From: Gordonia sputi NBRC 100414 | Lineage (GTDB): Bacteria > Actinomycetota > Actinomycetes > Mycobacteriales > Mycobacteriaceae | DNA: 64,000 nt | Direction of reading: 5' to 3' | NCBI RefSeq assembly: GCF_000248055.1 | Contig: NZ_BAFC01000065.1 | Span: 45,907-109,906 of the forward strand | In this document: piece after piece, positions 24,141 through 32,705 of the stretch | Position numbering within the stretch: position 1 is the first letter of the stretch | Layout of the letters: every line of letters starts with the position of its first letter | Notes under the pieces: model-generated | The model's database searches: none | Told to the model about the DNA's origin: nothing | What the model saw: only the letters and a program-made list of their open reading frames with translations | Translations under genes and position numbers: made by a program

Positions 24141-24491
24141 TCAGCCCCAGCCGTGCGCGTGGAGCCAGGCGTCGTCGATGCCGAAGTGGTGGGCGATTTC
24201 GTGGATCACCGTGACCGCGACCTCGTGGACGACCTGCTCGCGGGTGTGGCACATCCAGAGGATCGGCTCGCGGTAGATGGTGATGGTGTCGGGTAGGAAG
24301 CCGCCGTAGTCGTGGTCGCGGCTGGTGAGCGCGACGCCCGAGTACAGCCCGAGAATGTTCGGCAACTCGGGGTTGTTCGGCTCGACGAGGATCACCACGT
24401 TGTCGATGGCGTCGGTCAGTTCCTTCGGGATGGTGTCGAGTGCATCGGACACCAGGCCCTCGAACTCGTCGTCGGACATGGCGACGGGCAT
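24141..24491 (-). CDS. Zincin-like metallopeptidase family protein (HExxH)
   Basis: 116-residue compact protein with the zinc motif HEIAHHFGI near the C-terminus preceded by a long helix, and the YREPILWMC segment. It belongs to the small 'metallopeptidase family' (Rv3836 type). ATG 24491 has AGGAG seven bases upstream, inside the 14-base gap after the septum-formation gene, so the two genes form an operon. Protease activity has not been shown for the family to my knowledge. Confidence 0.88.
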   Translation of the reverse strand: MPVAMSDDEFEGLVSDALDTIPKELTDAIDNVVILVEPNNPELPNILGLYSGVALTSRDHDYGGFLPDTITIYREPILWMCHTREQVVHEVAVTVIHEIAHHFGIDDAWLHAHGWG

Positions 24492-24505
24492 GGGTGTACT
24501 CCTGA

Positions 24506-25804
24506 TCAGCCCGCGGGGGCGGGGACCTCTTCGGGGTTCGGTTGGATGCCGGGCGGTAGTGGGACCGGTGTGGGCAGGACTCGGCCGGGGGGTGCCTGCG
24601 GCGGCGGTGCCGGGAGCTTGCCGTTGATCAGGAGTGTCTGGCGCGCGTCGCCGACGAGCGTCGCGAATCCGCCGCGGTCGGGCAACCCGATGTAGCAGAC
24701 CACCTTGCGGCTGCCCGCGAGCCAGCTCGGCTCGCTGATCACCGACCACTGCGTGTTGAGCGTGGTGGCGTCGAGCTTCTCCTTGCCGCCGAGGAATCGC
24801 TGCGCCTGCGCGGGGCAGATTCCGGCCAAGAACTTGTTCTGCTCGTCGATCTGCGGCCACGGCTTGCCCGACGTCCGGTTGCCGAAACGTGCAGACAGGT
24901 CGACGATGCCGGTCGTCTGGAACGCGTGCGGCTCACTGCAGCCGACGACCGTGGCGGGCACCGTGGGGCGTCGAGTCTGCTGATCGATACCGATGCACGT
25001 GCCCGGTGGCCACGAGAACGATTGGTCGTTGTCGACGACGCGGCCGGTCACCTGGTCGGGCTGACCACCCTTGCCGGTCTGCTGCAGTCCGCAGCGTAGT
25101 TCGCGAGCGCCCTTGTCCCACTGCGCTTGTGAGGGGAACATCATGCCGACGGAGAAGCGCCCCTGGGGATCGAGTTTGCCCTGCAGATAGTCGTCGACGA
25201 TGACCGGGCATTGCTCGTCGCGGATCGCGGCGAATCGCTCGGCGCCGGGCCACGCCGCGGAGTCGCCGAATTCCGATCCGGGAAGGACCGCGGTGTTGAG
25301 CGGACCGGCAACCTCGAAGCGATGCGGTTGGTCGCACCCCACCTTCGACGGCTGGCCGGGCTGCCCGTCGGGCCAATCGAGGCAGTCGCCCGCGACCGAC
25401 CGAGTGAACGCGTTCTGTGTCAGGCGCTCGTTCTCGCCGATGTCGGTGCTTCCGACGTTCCCGTTGTCGGTGAACGAGCCGAGCGCAAACGCGATGCCGC
25501 CCGCGACGATCGCACCGATCACGATCGCCGCCAGCACCACCCGCATCGGGTTCGCGGCGAGCGCTCCAGTCACCCCGCGTCGACGCGTGGGTTCTGCGGT
25601 GGCGGCGTCGTCGGCGACGGGTCGCTCGGCCTCCGGTCGGTCACTCTCACCGGCCCCAGCCTCAACACCCGCTTCGTCGGCGATGGGTTCGAACTCTTCG
25701 GTGACCGGCTCGAGCTGCTCGGTGACCGGTTCGACGTGGTCGGTCGCCGAGGGGTCGGGCGTCTCGTCGTCGGACACCTTGTCGGGATCGTCGTTCATCG
25801 GCAT
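24506..25804 (-). CDS. Septum-formation family membrane protein
   Basis: 432-residue protein. It has an acidic cytoplasmic N-terminus with repeated EPVTEQLEPVTEE units (residues 1-75), a transmembrane helix (about 86-109, RVVLAAIVIGAIVAGGIAFA), and an exported region with two copies of a Cys-containing septum-formation domain (DCLDWPDG...VGCDQPHRFEV and TCIGID...VVGCSEPHAFQ). The C-terminus is Pro-rich. It matches Rv3835. The paired Cys in each copy probably form disulfides. Divergent from the ankyrin gene with 58 bases between starts; ATG 25798 is an alternative start. Confidence 0.85.
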   Translation of the reverse strand: MPMNDDPDKVSDDETPDPSATDHVEPVTEQLEPVTEEFEPIADEAGVEAGAGESDRPEAERPVADDAATAEPTRRRGVTGALAANPMRVVLAAIVIGAIVAGGIAFALGSFTDNGNVGSTDIGENERLTQNAFTRSVAGDCLDWPDGQPGQPSKVGCDQPHRFEVAGPLNTAVLPGSEFGDSAAWPGAERFAAIRDEQCPVIVDDYLQGKLDPQGRFSVGMMFPSQAQWDKGARELRCGLQQTGKGGQPDQVTGRVVDNDQSFSWPPGTCIGIDQQTRRPTVPATVVGCSEPHAFQTTGIVDLSARFGNRTSGKPWPQIDEQNKFLAGICPAQAQRFLGGKEKLDATTLNTQWSVISEPSWLAGSRKVVCYIGLPDRGGFATLVGDARQTLLINGKLPAPPPQAPPGRVLPTPVPLPPGIQPNPEEVPAPAG

Positions 25805-25862
25805 CCATCATGCACTTTCCGAGCGTCCGGGTGCGCCGATACCTGTGCTTAGACTCGGACGG

Positions 25863-26258
25863 GTGAGCGCAGACGACCCCGAACCGAGTGCCGACGTCCA
25901 GGAACTGGCCGGACGACTCTTCGACATGGCCCGCTCGGGCGACGCCGCATCGCTTGCCGCCTACCTCGACGCCGGAGTGCCCGTTGACCTGCGCAATCAG
26001 TCGGGTGACTCGCTGCTGATGCTCGCCGCCTACCACGGGAACGTCGAGGCGGTGACCGCTCTCGCCGAGCGCGGCGCCGACGCCGACCTCGCCAACGACA
26101 AGGGCCAGACGCCCCTTGCGGGTGCCGTGTTCAAGGGATTCGACGACGTCGTCGCGGCATTGGTGAAGGCCGGAGCCGACCCTTTCGCGGGAACCCCGAG
26201 CGCCGACGACGCGGCGTCGATGTTCGGCCGAGCCGACTATCGCGGGCACTGGCAGTAG
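25863..26258 (+). CDS. Ankyrin-repeat protein
   Basis: 131-residue soluble protein with three ankyrin repeats (about 28-60 DLRNQSGDSLLMLAAYHGNV, 61-93 DLANDKGQTPLAGAVFKGFD, and a partial third). It presumably mediates protein-protein contact. GTG 25863 is the start that gives a compact protein; the open frame upstream overlaps the divergent gene. It lies 54 bases before serS on the same strand. Confidence 0.85.
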   Translation: MSADDPEPSADVQELAGRLFDMARSGDAASLAAYLDAGVPVDLRNQSGDSLLMLAAYHGNVEAVTALAERGADADLANDKGQTPLAGAVFKGFDDVVAALVKAGADPFAGTPSADDAASMFGRADYRGHWQ

Positions 26259-26312
26259 GCGCGGCAACGTCCGACGATCCGCCCGCCGGGCGCTCCAGTA
26301 TCGTTGACAGGC

Positions 26313-27581
26313 GTGATCGACCTCAAAATCGTCCGCGACGACCCCGACCTCGTCCGCGCCTCGCAGCGCGTCCGCGGAGAAGACCCCGGCCTCGTCGACG
26401 TTCTGCTCGACGCCGACTCGACGCGTCGATCAGCCATCGTCGAAGCCGACTCGCTGCGCTCCGAGCAGAAGGCGCTCGGTAAGCAGGTCGGCAAGGCGTC
26501 CGGCGACGAGAAGGCAGCGCTGCTGGCCAAGGGCAAAGAGCTCGCCGATCAGGTCAAGGCTGCGGTCGCGCGGCAGAACGAGGCAGACGAGGCCGCGTCG
26601 AATGCGCAGCGCGCGATCTCCAACATCGTCGAGGGCGCGCCTCCCGGAGGCGAGGACGACTACGTCGTTCTCGAGCACGTCGGTCAGCCGCGGGAGATCG
26701 AGAATCCCAAGGACCACCTCGAACTCGGTGAGTCGCTCGGCCTCATCGACATGGAGCGTGGCGCGAAGGTCTCCGGCTCGCGGTTCTACTTCCTGACCGG
26801 TCAGGGCGCGATGTTGCAGCTCGGACTGCTCACGATGGCCGCGCAGAAGGCCACGGCCAATGGATTCACGCTGATGATCCCGCCGGTGCTGGTCCGCCCG
26901 GAAGTGATGGGCGGAACCGGCTTCCTCGGCGCACACGCCGATGAGGTCTACCACCTCGACAAGGACGACGATCTCTACCTCGTCGGAACGTCGGAGGTGC
27001 CGCTCGCCGGCTACCACATGGACGAGATCATCGACCTCTCCGACGGCCCGAAGCGCTACGCCGGATGGTCGACGTGTTTCCGACGCGAGGCGGGTAGCTA
27101 CGGCAAGGACACGCGCGGCATCATCCGCGTGCACCAGTTCGACAAGGTCGAGGGCTTCGTCTACTGCAAGCCCGAGGACACCGCCGCCGAGCATCAGAAA
27201 CTGCTCGGCTGGGAGAAGGAGATGCTCGCCGCGATCGACGTCCCGTATCGGGTCATCGACGTTGCCGGAGGCGACCTCGGGTCGTCGGCCGCACGCAAAT
27301 TCGACTGTGAGGCATGGGTTCCCACGCAGCAGACGTATCGCGAGCTGACCTCGACGTCGAATTGCACGACGTTCCAGGCGCGTCGCCTGTCTATTCGGTA
27401 CCGCGATGAGTCGGGTAAGCCGCAGGTCGCCGCGACGCTGAACGGAACGCTCGCGACCACGCGGTGGCTCGTTGCGATCCTGGAGAACCATCAGCAGGCC
27501 GACGGTTCGGTTGTGTTGCCCGACGAACTCGCGCGGTTCGTCGGTACCGACGTACTCAAGCCCCACGCCAAGACTCAGTAG
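26313..27581 (+). CDS. serS: Seryl-tRNA synthetase
   Basis: 422-residue class II synthetase that charges tRNA-Ser. An N-terminal antiparallel coiled-coil arm (about 25-105, [20 protein letters not shown]) is followed by the catalytic core with motif 1 ([19 protein letters not shown]), motif 2 ([20 protein letters not shown]) and motif 3 ([16 protein letters not shown]). GTG 26313 gives the usual MIDLK start; TTG 26304 is also in frame. Full length. Confidence 0.97.
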   Translation: MIDLKIVRDDPDLVRASQRVRGEDPGLVDVLLDADSTRRSAIVEADSLRSEQKALGKQVGKASGDEKAALLAKGKELADQVKAAVARQNEADEAASNAQRAISNIVEGAPPGGEDDYVVLEHVGQPREIENPKDHLELGESLGLIDMERGAKVSGSRFYFLTGQGAMLQLGLLTMAAQKATANGFTLMIPPVLVRPEVMGGTGFLGAHADEVYHLDKDDDLYLVGTSEVPLAGYHMDEIIDLSDGPKRYAGWSTCFRREAGSYGKDTRGIIRVHQFDKVEGFVYCKPEDTAAEHQKLLGWEKEMLAAIDVPYRVIDVAGGDLGSSAARKFDCEAWVPTQQTYRELTSTSNCTTFQARRLSIRYRDESGKPQVAATLNGTLATTRWLVAILENHQQADGSVVLPDELARFVGTDVLKPHAKTQ

Positions 27582-27637
27582 CGCGGTATGACGCGTGGTG
27601 TGACGGCGACCTGGTCGCGGTGTGTGCTGGTGTCGCG

Positions 27638-28552
27638 ATGACAATGGGAATCATCATCGCGGTGATCGGTGCGCTCTCGTTCGCGGCGGCATCTGTCCTG
27701 CAGGCGCTCGGCGCGGAGCGGGTGGCGCAGCGTGCTCAGCACAGGTCCGAATTGCGTTCGACCACACCACATCCGACGCTGCGCTCGACCGCTGCGACGA
27801 TGCTGACGGTGCCGTTCCTCATCGGATTCGCGTTTGACATCGTCGGTTTCATCGCGACGATCGTGTCCGCGCGACTGATCCCACTGTTCCTCTCGCAGAC
27901 CATCATCTCCGCGCGCATGGTCGCGACCGCGGTGCTCGCCGCGATCGTGCTGAAGGTGACTCTCACTTGGAGAGAATGGGTTTCGGGGGCGGTGGTCATC
28001 CTCTCGCTGATCCTGCTCGCGATATCTGCCGGGCGCGAGGGCTCCGACTACGACGCCTGGATGGGATGGGCGACGCTCGTCGCCGGACCGTTGCTGATCG
28101 TGATCGGCATCGTGGGAGCGCGCGTGCTCAAGCGTCGAATCGCGGCTTTCGCGGGACTCATCGCGGGCGCGATCTTCGGGGTCATGGCCGTGGCTTCCCG
28201 TGTGCTGACGGGTGTTTCACCGTTGCAGCCGGGAGTGCTTTTCACCGACCCCGCGCTCTATGCGCTCCTCATTAGTGGCATCGGCGGTTTCTATCTGTTC
28301 ACCGTTGCGCTGCAGACGGGTTCGGTCAATGGCGCGGCCGCGGCGCTCGTCGTCGGACAAACGGTGCTGCCGGGCGCTGTTGGCATCATCTTTCTCGGCG
28401 ACGTCACCCGCTCGGGCTGGGGGCCTGCCGCGATCGTCGCCTTCGTGGCCGCGGTCGTCGGCGGTGTGATCCTGGCATCGTCGGGCGCCGTGACCGCCGT
28501 CGAGAAAGCGGAATCGGTCAACCTGCCCGCCGGCTACGGGCACGGCAGCTGA
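27638..28552 (+). CDS. DMT-superfamily permease (paralog 1)
   Basis: 304-residue membrane protein with nine or ten helices and the drug/metabolite-transporter-like repeat seen in its neighbour. The N-terminus IIAVIGALSFAAASVLQALG resembles actinobacterial EamA-like proteins with a VLQARGA motif. The substrate is unknown. ATG 27638 and 27644 are both possible; the longer frame to 27464 overlaps serS and is rejected. Confidence 0.8.
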   Translation: MTMGIIIAVIGALSFAAASVLQALGAERVAQRAQHRSELRSTTPHPTLRSTAATMLTVPFLIGFAFDIVGFIATIVSARLIPLFLSQTIISARMVATAVLAAIVLKVTLTWREWVSGAVVILSLILLAISAGREGSDYDAWMGWATLVAGPLLIVIGIVGARVLKRRIAAFAGLIAGAIFGVMAVASRVLTGVSPLQPGVLFTDPALYALLISGIGGFYLFTVALQTGSVNGAAAALVVGQTVLPGAVGIIFLGDVTRSGWGPAAIVAFVAAVVGGVILASSGAVTAVEKAESVNLPAGYGHGS

Positions 28553-28618
28553 TACGTCGGGCCGTCGCGTTGCCGTGAGGTCCCGTTCTCTCCACGCGGA
28601 TGATGAATACTGAACCGC

Positions 28619-29473
28619 ATGGTCATCGGCATCGTTGCTGCGATCCTCGCGGCGGTGGCGTACGGCACGGCGTCGGTGCTGCAGGCGCGCGGTGCGCAGA
28701 GCGTCGAGGACGGCACGGTCGGGGCAGCGCCGTCGTTGCGTTCGACGATCACGGCCATGCTCACGGTGTCGTTTCTGCTCGGACTGGTTCTCGATGTGGT
28801 CGGCTTCGCTGGAAACCTGGTCGCGGACAGGCTCACTCCACTCTTCCTCGCGCAGCCCATCGTGAGTGCGAATCTGGTTGTCACCGCGGTGTTGGCGACG
28901 GTGGTCCTCGATGCCCGACTCAGCCGTCGAGAGTGGACCGCGGTGGCCGTCGTGGTGATCGCGCTCGTTGTGCTCGGTATCGGCGCTGGCGAAGAGGGGC
29001 ACCGCGACCACAATTGGCTGCACTGGGCACTACTCGGGGTAGGTGTCGGGCTCTTCGTGGCGGTCACTGCCGTGACCAGAGTGATTCCGAGGGGAGTCGC
29101 CGTTGTCGCGGGACTCGGCGGCGGTGCACTGTTCGGTCTGATGGCCGTGGCGATCAGGATTCTCGACGGCGTCGACCCGTTCGACGTCGGCGCGATACTC
29201 ACCGACCCGGCCGCATACGCGGTGGCGATCTGCGGCGTCGGCGGGTTCTATCTGTTCACCGTCGCGCTGCAGACCGGGGCCGTCAGCGCCGCGGCGGCGT
29301 CGATCGTGGTCGGCGAAACGGTGGTTCCCAGCGCGCTGGGGATTGCGCTGCTCGGCGACAGCACACGTCCCGGCTGGGCGGTGCCGACGCTGATCGCGTT
29401 CGCCGCCGCGGTGAGCGGCGCGATCGTCGTCGCGACATCGTCCGCCGTCGAGGCGACGGAGTCCGCGGCCTGA
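28619..29473 (+). CDS. DMT-superfamily permease (paralog 2)
   Basis: 284-residue membrane protein clearly homologous to the upstream permease: shared AAVAYGTASVLQARGAQ start, a matching TPLFLAQPIVSANLVVTAVL helix, a shared GFYLFTVALQTG segment and a common PGWxxPxxIAFxAA end. The pair arose by tandem duplication and could work as a heterodimer. Its TGA stop is inside a perfect hairpin. Confidence 0.82.
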   Translation: MVIGIVAAILAAVAYGTASVLQARGAQSVEDGTVGAAPSLRSTITAMLTVSFLLGLVLDVVGFAGNLVADRLTPLFLAQPIVSANLVVTAVLATVVLDARLSRREWTAVAVVVIALVVLGIGAGEEGHRDHNWLHWALLGVGVGLFVAVTAVTRVIPRGVAVVAGLGGGALFGLMAVAIRILDGVDPFDVGAILTDPAAYAVAICGVGGFYLFTVALQTGAVSAAAASIVVGETVVPSALGIALLGDSTRPGWAVPTLIAFAAAVSGAIVVATSSAVEATESAA

Positions 29474-29489
29474 CGACGCAGGCCGCGGA
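29462..29489 (+). terminator. Perfect 11-bp hairpin over the permease stop codon
   Basis: TCCGCGGCCTG (29462-29472) pairs with CAGGCCGCGGA (29479-29489) around a 6-base loop. The TGA stop at 29471-29473 lies at the top of the stem. It is a probable terminator for the permease pair. Confidence 0.7.
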
Positions 29490-29508
29490 TGGAGCTGTGG
29501 CGCTGGAC

Positions 29509-29857
29509 CACCGCTGATCGAGCTTGTCGAGATCACCAGCGGGGGCCCACCGCTGATCGAGCTGGACTACCGCTGATCGAGCTGAACTACCGCTGATCGA
29601 GCTTGTCGAGATCACTCGCCGCGCGGGGGTGGTTTCGACTCGGGTGTTCGCTGCGCTCACGCCCGCTCAACCAGCGGGGGTCAGCCGCCACCGCTGATCG
29701 GGCTGGACTACCGCTGATCGAGCTGAACTTCCGCTGATCGAGCTTGTCGAGATCACTTGCCGCAGCGGGTGTGGTTTCGACTTGGGTGTTCGCTGCGCTC
29801 ACGCCCGCTCAACCAGCGGGGGCCTCCACCGCTGATCGAGCTTGTCGAGATCACCAG
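29509..29857. repeat. CCGCTGATCGAG intergenic repeat block
   Basis: Eight copies of CCGCTGATCGAG or CCGCTGATCGGG, several extended to CTTGTCGAGATCAC. Two long units of about 90 bp (near 29591-29682 and 29731-29822) are near-identical and include GGTTTCGACT, GTGTTCGCTGCGCTCACGCC and CGCTCAACCAGCGG. This type of repeat is familiar from intergenic regions of many actinobacteria. No gene is seen between the permease stop and the glpD stop. Confidence 0.88.
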
Positions 29858-29867
29858 CGCCCGGCGG

Positions 29868-31595
29868 TCAGACGCTCGCCGCGCTGGCGGTCACCTGCAC
29901 GCGGTGGGCGTCGTTGAGGTTCTCGACGGCCGCCTCGATTTCGGCGGCGCGCTGCTGGCCGTCCCAGCCGAGGATCTCGGCCATCGCGTCGCCGAGTTCG
30001 GTGAGTACGGCCGCGGTCACTCCGCCGACGAAGGCCAGATCTGTTCTGCGCAGCAGGATGTCGCTGATGTGCACGGCCTGCTCCGTCTCGATCATGTAGC
30101 GCAGCTCCGCCGTCGAGAGACCGCTGGCGGGCAGCGGTGCGTCGGGGCCGGCGGTGATCGCTGCGATGACCTCGCTGGCGCGGGTGCCGTAGCGGGTGAG
30201 CAACTCGTCGGCGCGGTCGGCGGGAACGTCGCCGCGTCGACTTGCCACCCATGCCCGACGTTGCGCGTCGGTGGTCGGGTAATCGCGGCCGCCGCCGATG
30301 GGCAGGCCGACGGTCGAGACCTGTCGGGCCGCGCCGAGCAGCTCCATGATGCGATCCGACAACTGCTCGCCGAGGGCGCGGAAGGTGGTCCACTTGCCGC
30401 CGACCAAGCTCAGCACGGGAACCGAAACCCCGGGCAGCTCAGTACGTTCGACGTTGTAGTCGCGCGAGACGAAGCCCGGCGTCGTGTCGTCGTGGCGGGG
30501 CAGCGGGCGGATGCCGGAGAACGAGTACACGATGTCGTCGCGGGAGACGGCGATATCGGGGAACACGTGCCTGATGAGGTCGAAGAAGTAGTCGATCTCG
30601 TCGTCGGTGCATCGCGTCGGCTTGCTCGGGTCGGCGTCGATGTCGGTGGTGCCCACCAGAACTCGATCCTTGAGCGGGTAGATCAGCACGATACGACCGT
30701 CGGAGTGCTCGAAAAAGATCTCGCGTCCACGAGTGGCCTCGACGAGGTCGGGGTGATCGAGAACGATGTGAGATCCCTTGGTGCCGCCCATGTATCGGGT
30801 GTCGCCGCCGAGCGCGTCGTTGGTGAGATCGGTCCACGGACCACTCGCGTTCACGATGACCTCGGCAGACACGGTGAACTGTTCACCGCTGACACGATCG
30901 GCGAGCACCACCTCGCCGTCGCGAATCGCGATGGCTTCGACGTGGTTGGTCGCACGGGCGTGCGGGCCGGTGGCCAGACCGTCCTTGAGGACGTCGAGTG
31001 CCAGACGCTCGGGATCGTGCACCGATGCGTCGAAATAGGTTGCGGTGTAACGAATGCCGGAGTTCAGTCGCGGCATGTCGGCGCGGGCCTTGTCGCCTGC
31101 GCGGAACTTGTGACGCGGCACCCGGCGCTTGCCCGCACCGGAGAAGGCGTCGTACATGACCAGTCCGGCCTTGATCAACGCCGCGCCCCGCTCGTTGGGT
31201 TTGCCGGTGTTGTGGGTGAGAAAACGCCTCGGCGCGTTGAGGATTCCGCTGAACGTCGAGAAGATCGGGACGGTGGTCTCGAGAGGCTTCACATAGTGGG
31301 GTGCGATCTCGAGGAGTCCGTTGCGCTCGTGCACCGACTCACGGACGAGTCGGAACTCGCCGTTCTCCAGGTAACGGATGCCGCCGTGGATCATGTGGCT
31401 CGACGCCGACGACGCGCCGCTGACCCAGTCGTCGCGCTCGACGAGCACGACGTCGATGCCCTGCAGTGCGAGGTCGCGGAAGGTGGAGATGCCGTTGATG
31501 CCGCCACCGATGATGAGGACCTGTGCCGACGGGCGCTCGGTGAGCGTCGCGACGCCTGGCCGGAGCGGTGCGGTCGAGGTGGTGTTTTCGGTCAT
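29868..31595 (-). CDS. glpD: FAD-dependent glycerol-3-phosphate dehydrogenase
   Basis: 575-residue enzyme oxidising glycerol-3-phosphate to dihydroxyacetone phosphate with electrons passing to the quinone pool at the membrane. Visible are the FAD dinucleotide motif IIGGGINGIST, the signature SSHMIHGGIRYLE, and the C-terminal DAO_C region (YGTRASEVIAAI, QAVHISDILLRRTDLAF). ATG 31595 has AGGATGG upstream; the longer frame to 31715 runs through the divergent regulator's promoter. Likely controlled by the SorC-type regulator encoded next to it. Confidence 0.95.
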   Translation of the reverse strand: MTENTTSTAPLRPGVATLTERPSAQVLIIGGGINGISTFRDLALQGIDVVLVERDDWVSGASSASSHMIHGGIRYLENGEFRLVRESVHERNGLLEIAPHYVKPLETTVPIFSTFSGILNAPRRFLTHNTGKPNERGAALIKAGLVMYDAFSGAGKRRVPRHKFRAGDKARADMPRLNSGIRYTATYFDASVHDPERLALDVLKDGLATGPHARATNHVEAIAIRDGEVVLADRVSGEQFTVSAEVIVNASGPWTDLTNDALGGDTRYMGGTKGSHIVLDHPDLVEATRGREIFFEHSDGRIVLIYPLKDRVLVGTTDIDADPSKPTRCTDDEIDYFFDLIRHVFPDIAVSRDDIVYSFSGIRPLPRHDDTTPGFVSRDYNVERTELPGVSVPVLSLVGGKWTTFRALGEQLSDRIMELLGAARQVSTVGLPIGGGRDYPTTDAQRRAWVASRRGDVPADRADELLTRYGTRASEVIAAITAGPDAPLPASGLSTAELRYMIETEQAVHISDILLRRTDLAFVGGVTAAVLTELGDAMAEILGWDGQQRAAEIEAAVENLNDAHRVQVTASAASV

Positions 31596-31615
31596 GATTC
31601 CATCCTGATGGTCAC

Positions 31616-31650
31616 TGCACATAAGAGCAATACTTCTGAACATATGTGCA
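31616..31650. promoter_or_regulatory. Candidate operator between glpD and the SorC-type regulator
   Basis: TGCACATA (31616-31623) and TATGTGCA (31643-31650) form an 8-bp inverted repeat. The right half is part of a near-palindrome, TGAACATATGTGCA (31637-31650), with one mismatched pair. It lies between the divergent start codons and is a likely autoregulatory site. Confidence 0.6.
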
Positions 31651-31680
31651 CGGGTGGGTTTTGCTGGTAGAACGTGTGGG

Positions 31681-32679
31681 GTGGAACGAGTCGCGGCCGA
31701 CGATCCGAAGCGCACTGCACTCGCGGTGCGCGCGGCACATCTGTACTACATGCAAGACCTCGACATGGCCGCCATTGGTCGCGAGATGGGGATGAGCCGG
31801 TCGTCGGTGTCGCGATTGCTGAGCTTCGCCCGCTTCACCGGCCTTGTCGACATCACGATCCACGCGCCGGCGGGTAGGACCGGCGAGGTTGCTGACGAGT
31901 TCGGCCGACGCTTCGGCGTCAACGCATCCGTCGTCCCGACGACCGCGCAAATGTCCGACGCCGACAGACTCGAGCGCGTCGGCCAAGAGGCCGCGCGTTC
32001 GCTGGGCAGGGCGCTGGAGGCCAATACGACGCTCGGCGTCGCCTGGGGTGCGACGATCAGCGTCGTCAGCAGACACGTTGTGCCCAAGGAGTTGTGGAAC
32101 ACGCAGATCGTGCAACTCAACGGCGCGGGCAACCCGACGAGTTCGGGAATCGACTACGCCAGCGAGATCCTCCGCCGTTTCGCCACGGCGTATTCGGCTC
32201 GCGTGGAACAGTTTCCGGTGCCCGCGTTCTTCGACGACCCGAACACCAAGGTCGCGCTGTGGCATGAGCGCAGTACCAAGCGTGTCCTCGACGTCCAGCA
32301 GATGATGAACGTGGCGCTCTTCGGACTCGGCGCTCCCGACGCCGACGTCCCCAGCCACGTGTACACCGGCGGCTACCTCGAGCCCGCCGACTTCGCGTCG
32401 CTGCGCTCCGAGCGAGTCGTCGGCGACGTCGCGACGGTGTTCTACCGTCACGACGGTAGCGACGAGGGAATCGAGTTGAACAAGCGATCCTCCGGCCCGG
32501 ATCTCGATGTGATCCGGGCCGTCCCCCGTCGTATCTGTGTGGTGTCGGGAGAGTCGAAAGCCGCTGCGACAGAGGGTGCTTTCGCCGCAGGACTGATCAC
32601 GGACATCGTGCTCGACGAGAACCTCGCCCGACTGCTCATCCACCGCGACACGACGCACCATGTGCGACGTGGCGGGTGA
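31681..32679 (+). CDS. SorC/DeoR-type sugar-binding transcriptional regulator
   Basis: 332-residue regulator with an N-terminal helix-turn-helix (about 10-50, LYYMQDLDMAAIGREMGMSR and SSVSRLLSFAR) and a SorC sugar-binding domain with LGVAWGATISVVSR, VQLNGAGNP and IRAVPRRICVVSGESKA phosphate/sugar-site segments. It probably senses a phosphorylated glycerol metabolite. GTG 31681 (MERVAADDP) is my choice; GTG 31654 would add nine residues. Divergent from glpD and convergent with glpK (26 bases between stops), which fits a glycerol regulon role. Confidence 0.85.
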   Translation: MERVAADDPKRTALAVRAAHLYYMQDLDMAAIGREMGMSRSSVSRLLSFARFTGLVDITIHAPAGRTGEVADEFGRRFGVNASVVPTTAQMSDADRLERVGQEAARSLGRALEANTTLGVAWGATISVVSRHVVPKELWNTQIVQLNGAGNPTSSGIDYASEILRRFATAYSARVEQFPVPAFFDDPNTKVALWHERSTKRVLDVQQMMNVALFGLGAPDADVPSHVYTGGYLEPADFASLRSERVVGDVATVFYRHDGSDEGIELNKRSSGPDLDVIRAVPRRICVVSGESKAAATEGAFAAGLITDIVLDENLARLLIHRDTTHHVRRGG

Positions 32680-32705
32680 ATGGCAGCCGGGCAACGGTGA
32701 CATCG

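Noticed and set aside
29757..31670. 637-codon plus-strand frame opposite glpD
   Set aside because: Antisense shadow of glpD that also runs through the repeat field.
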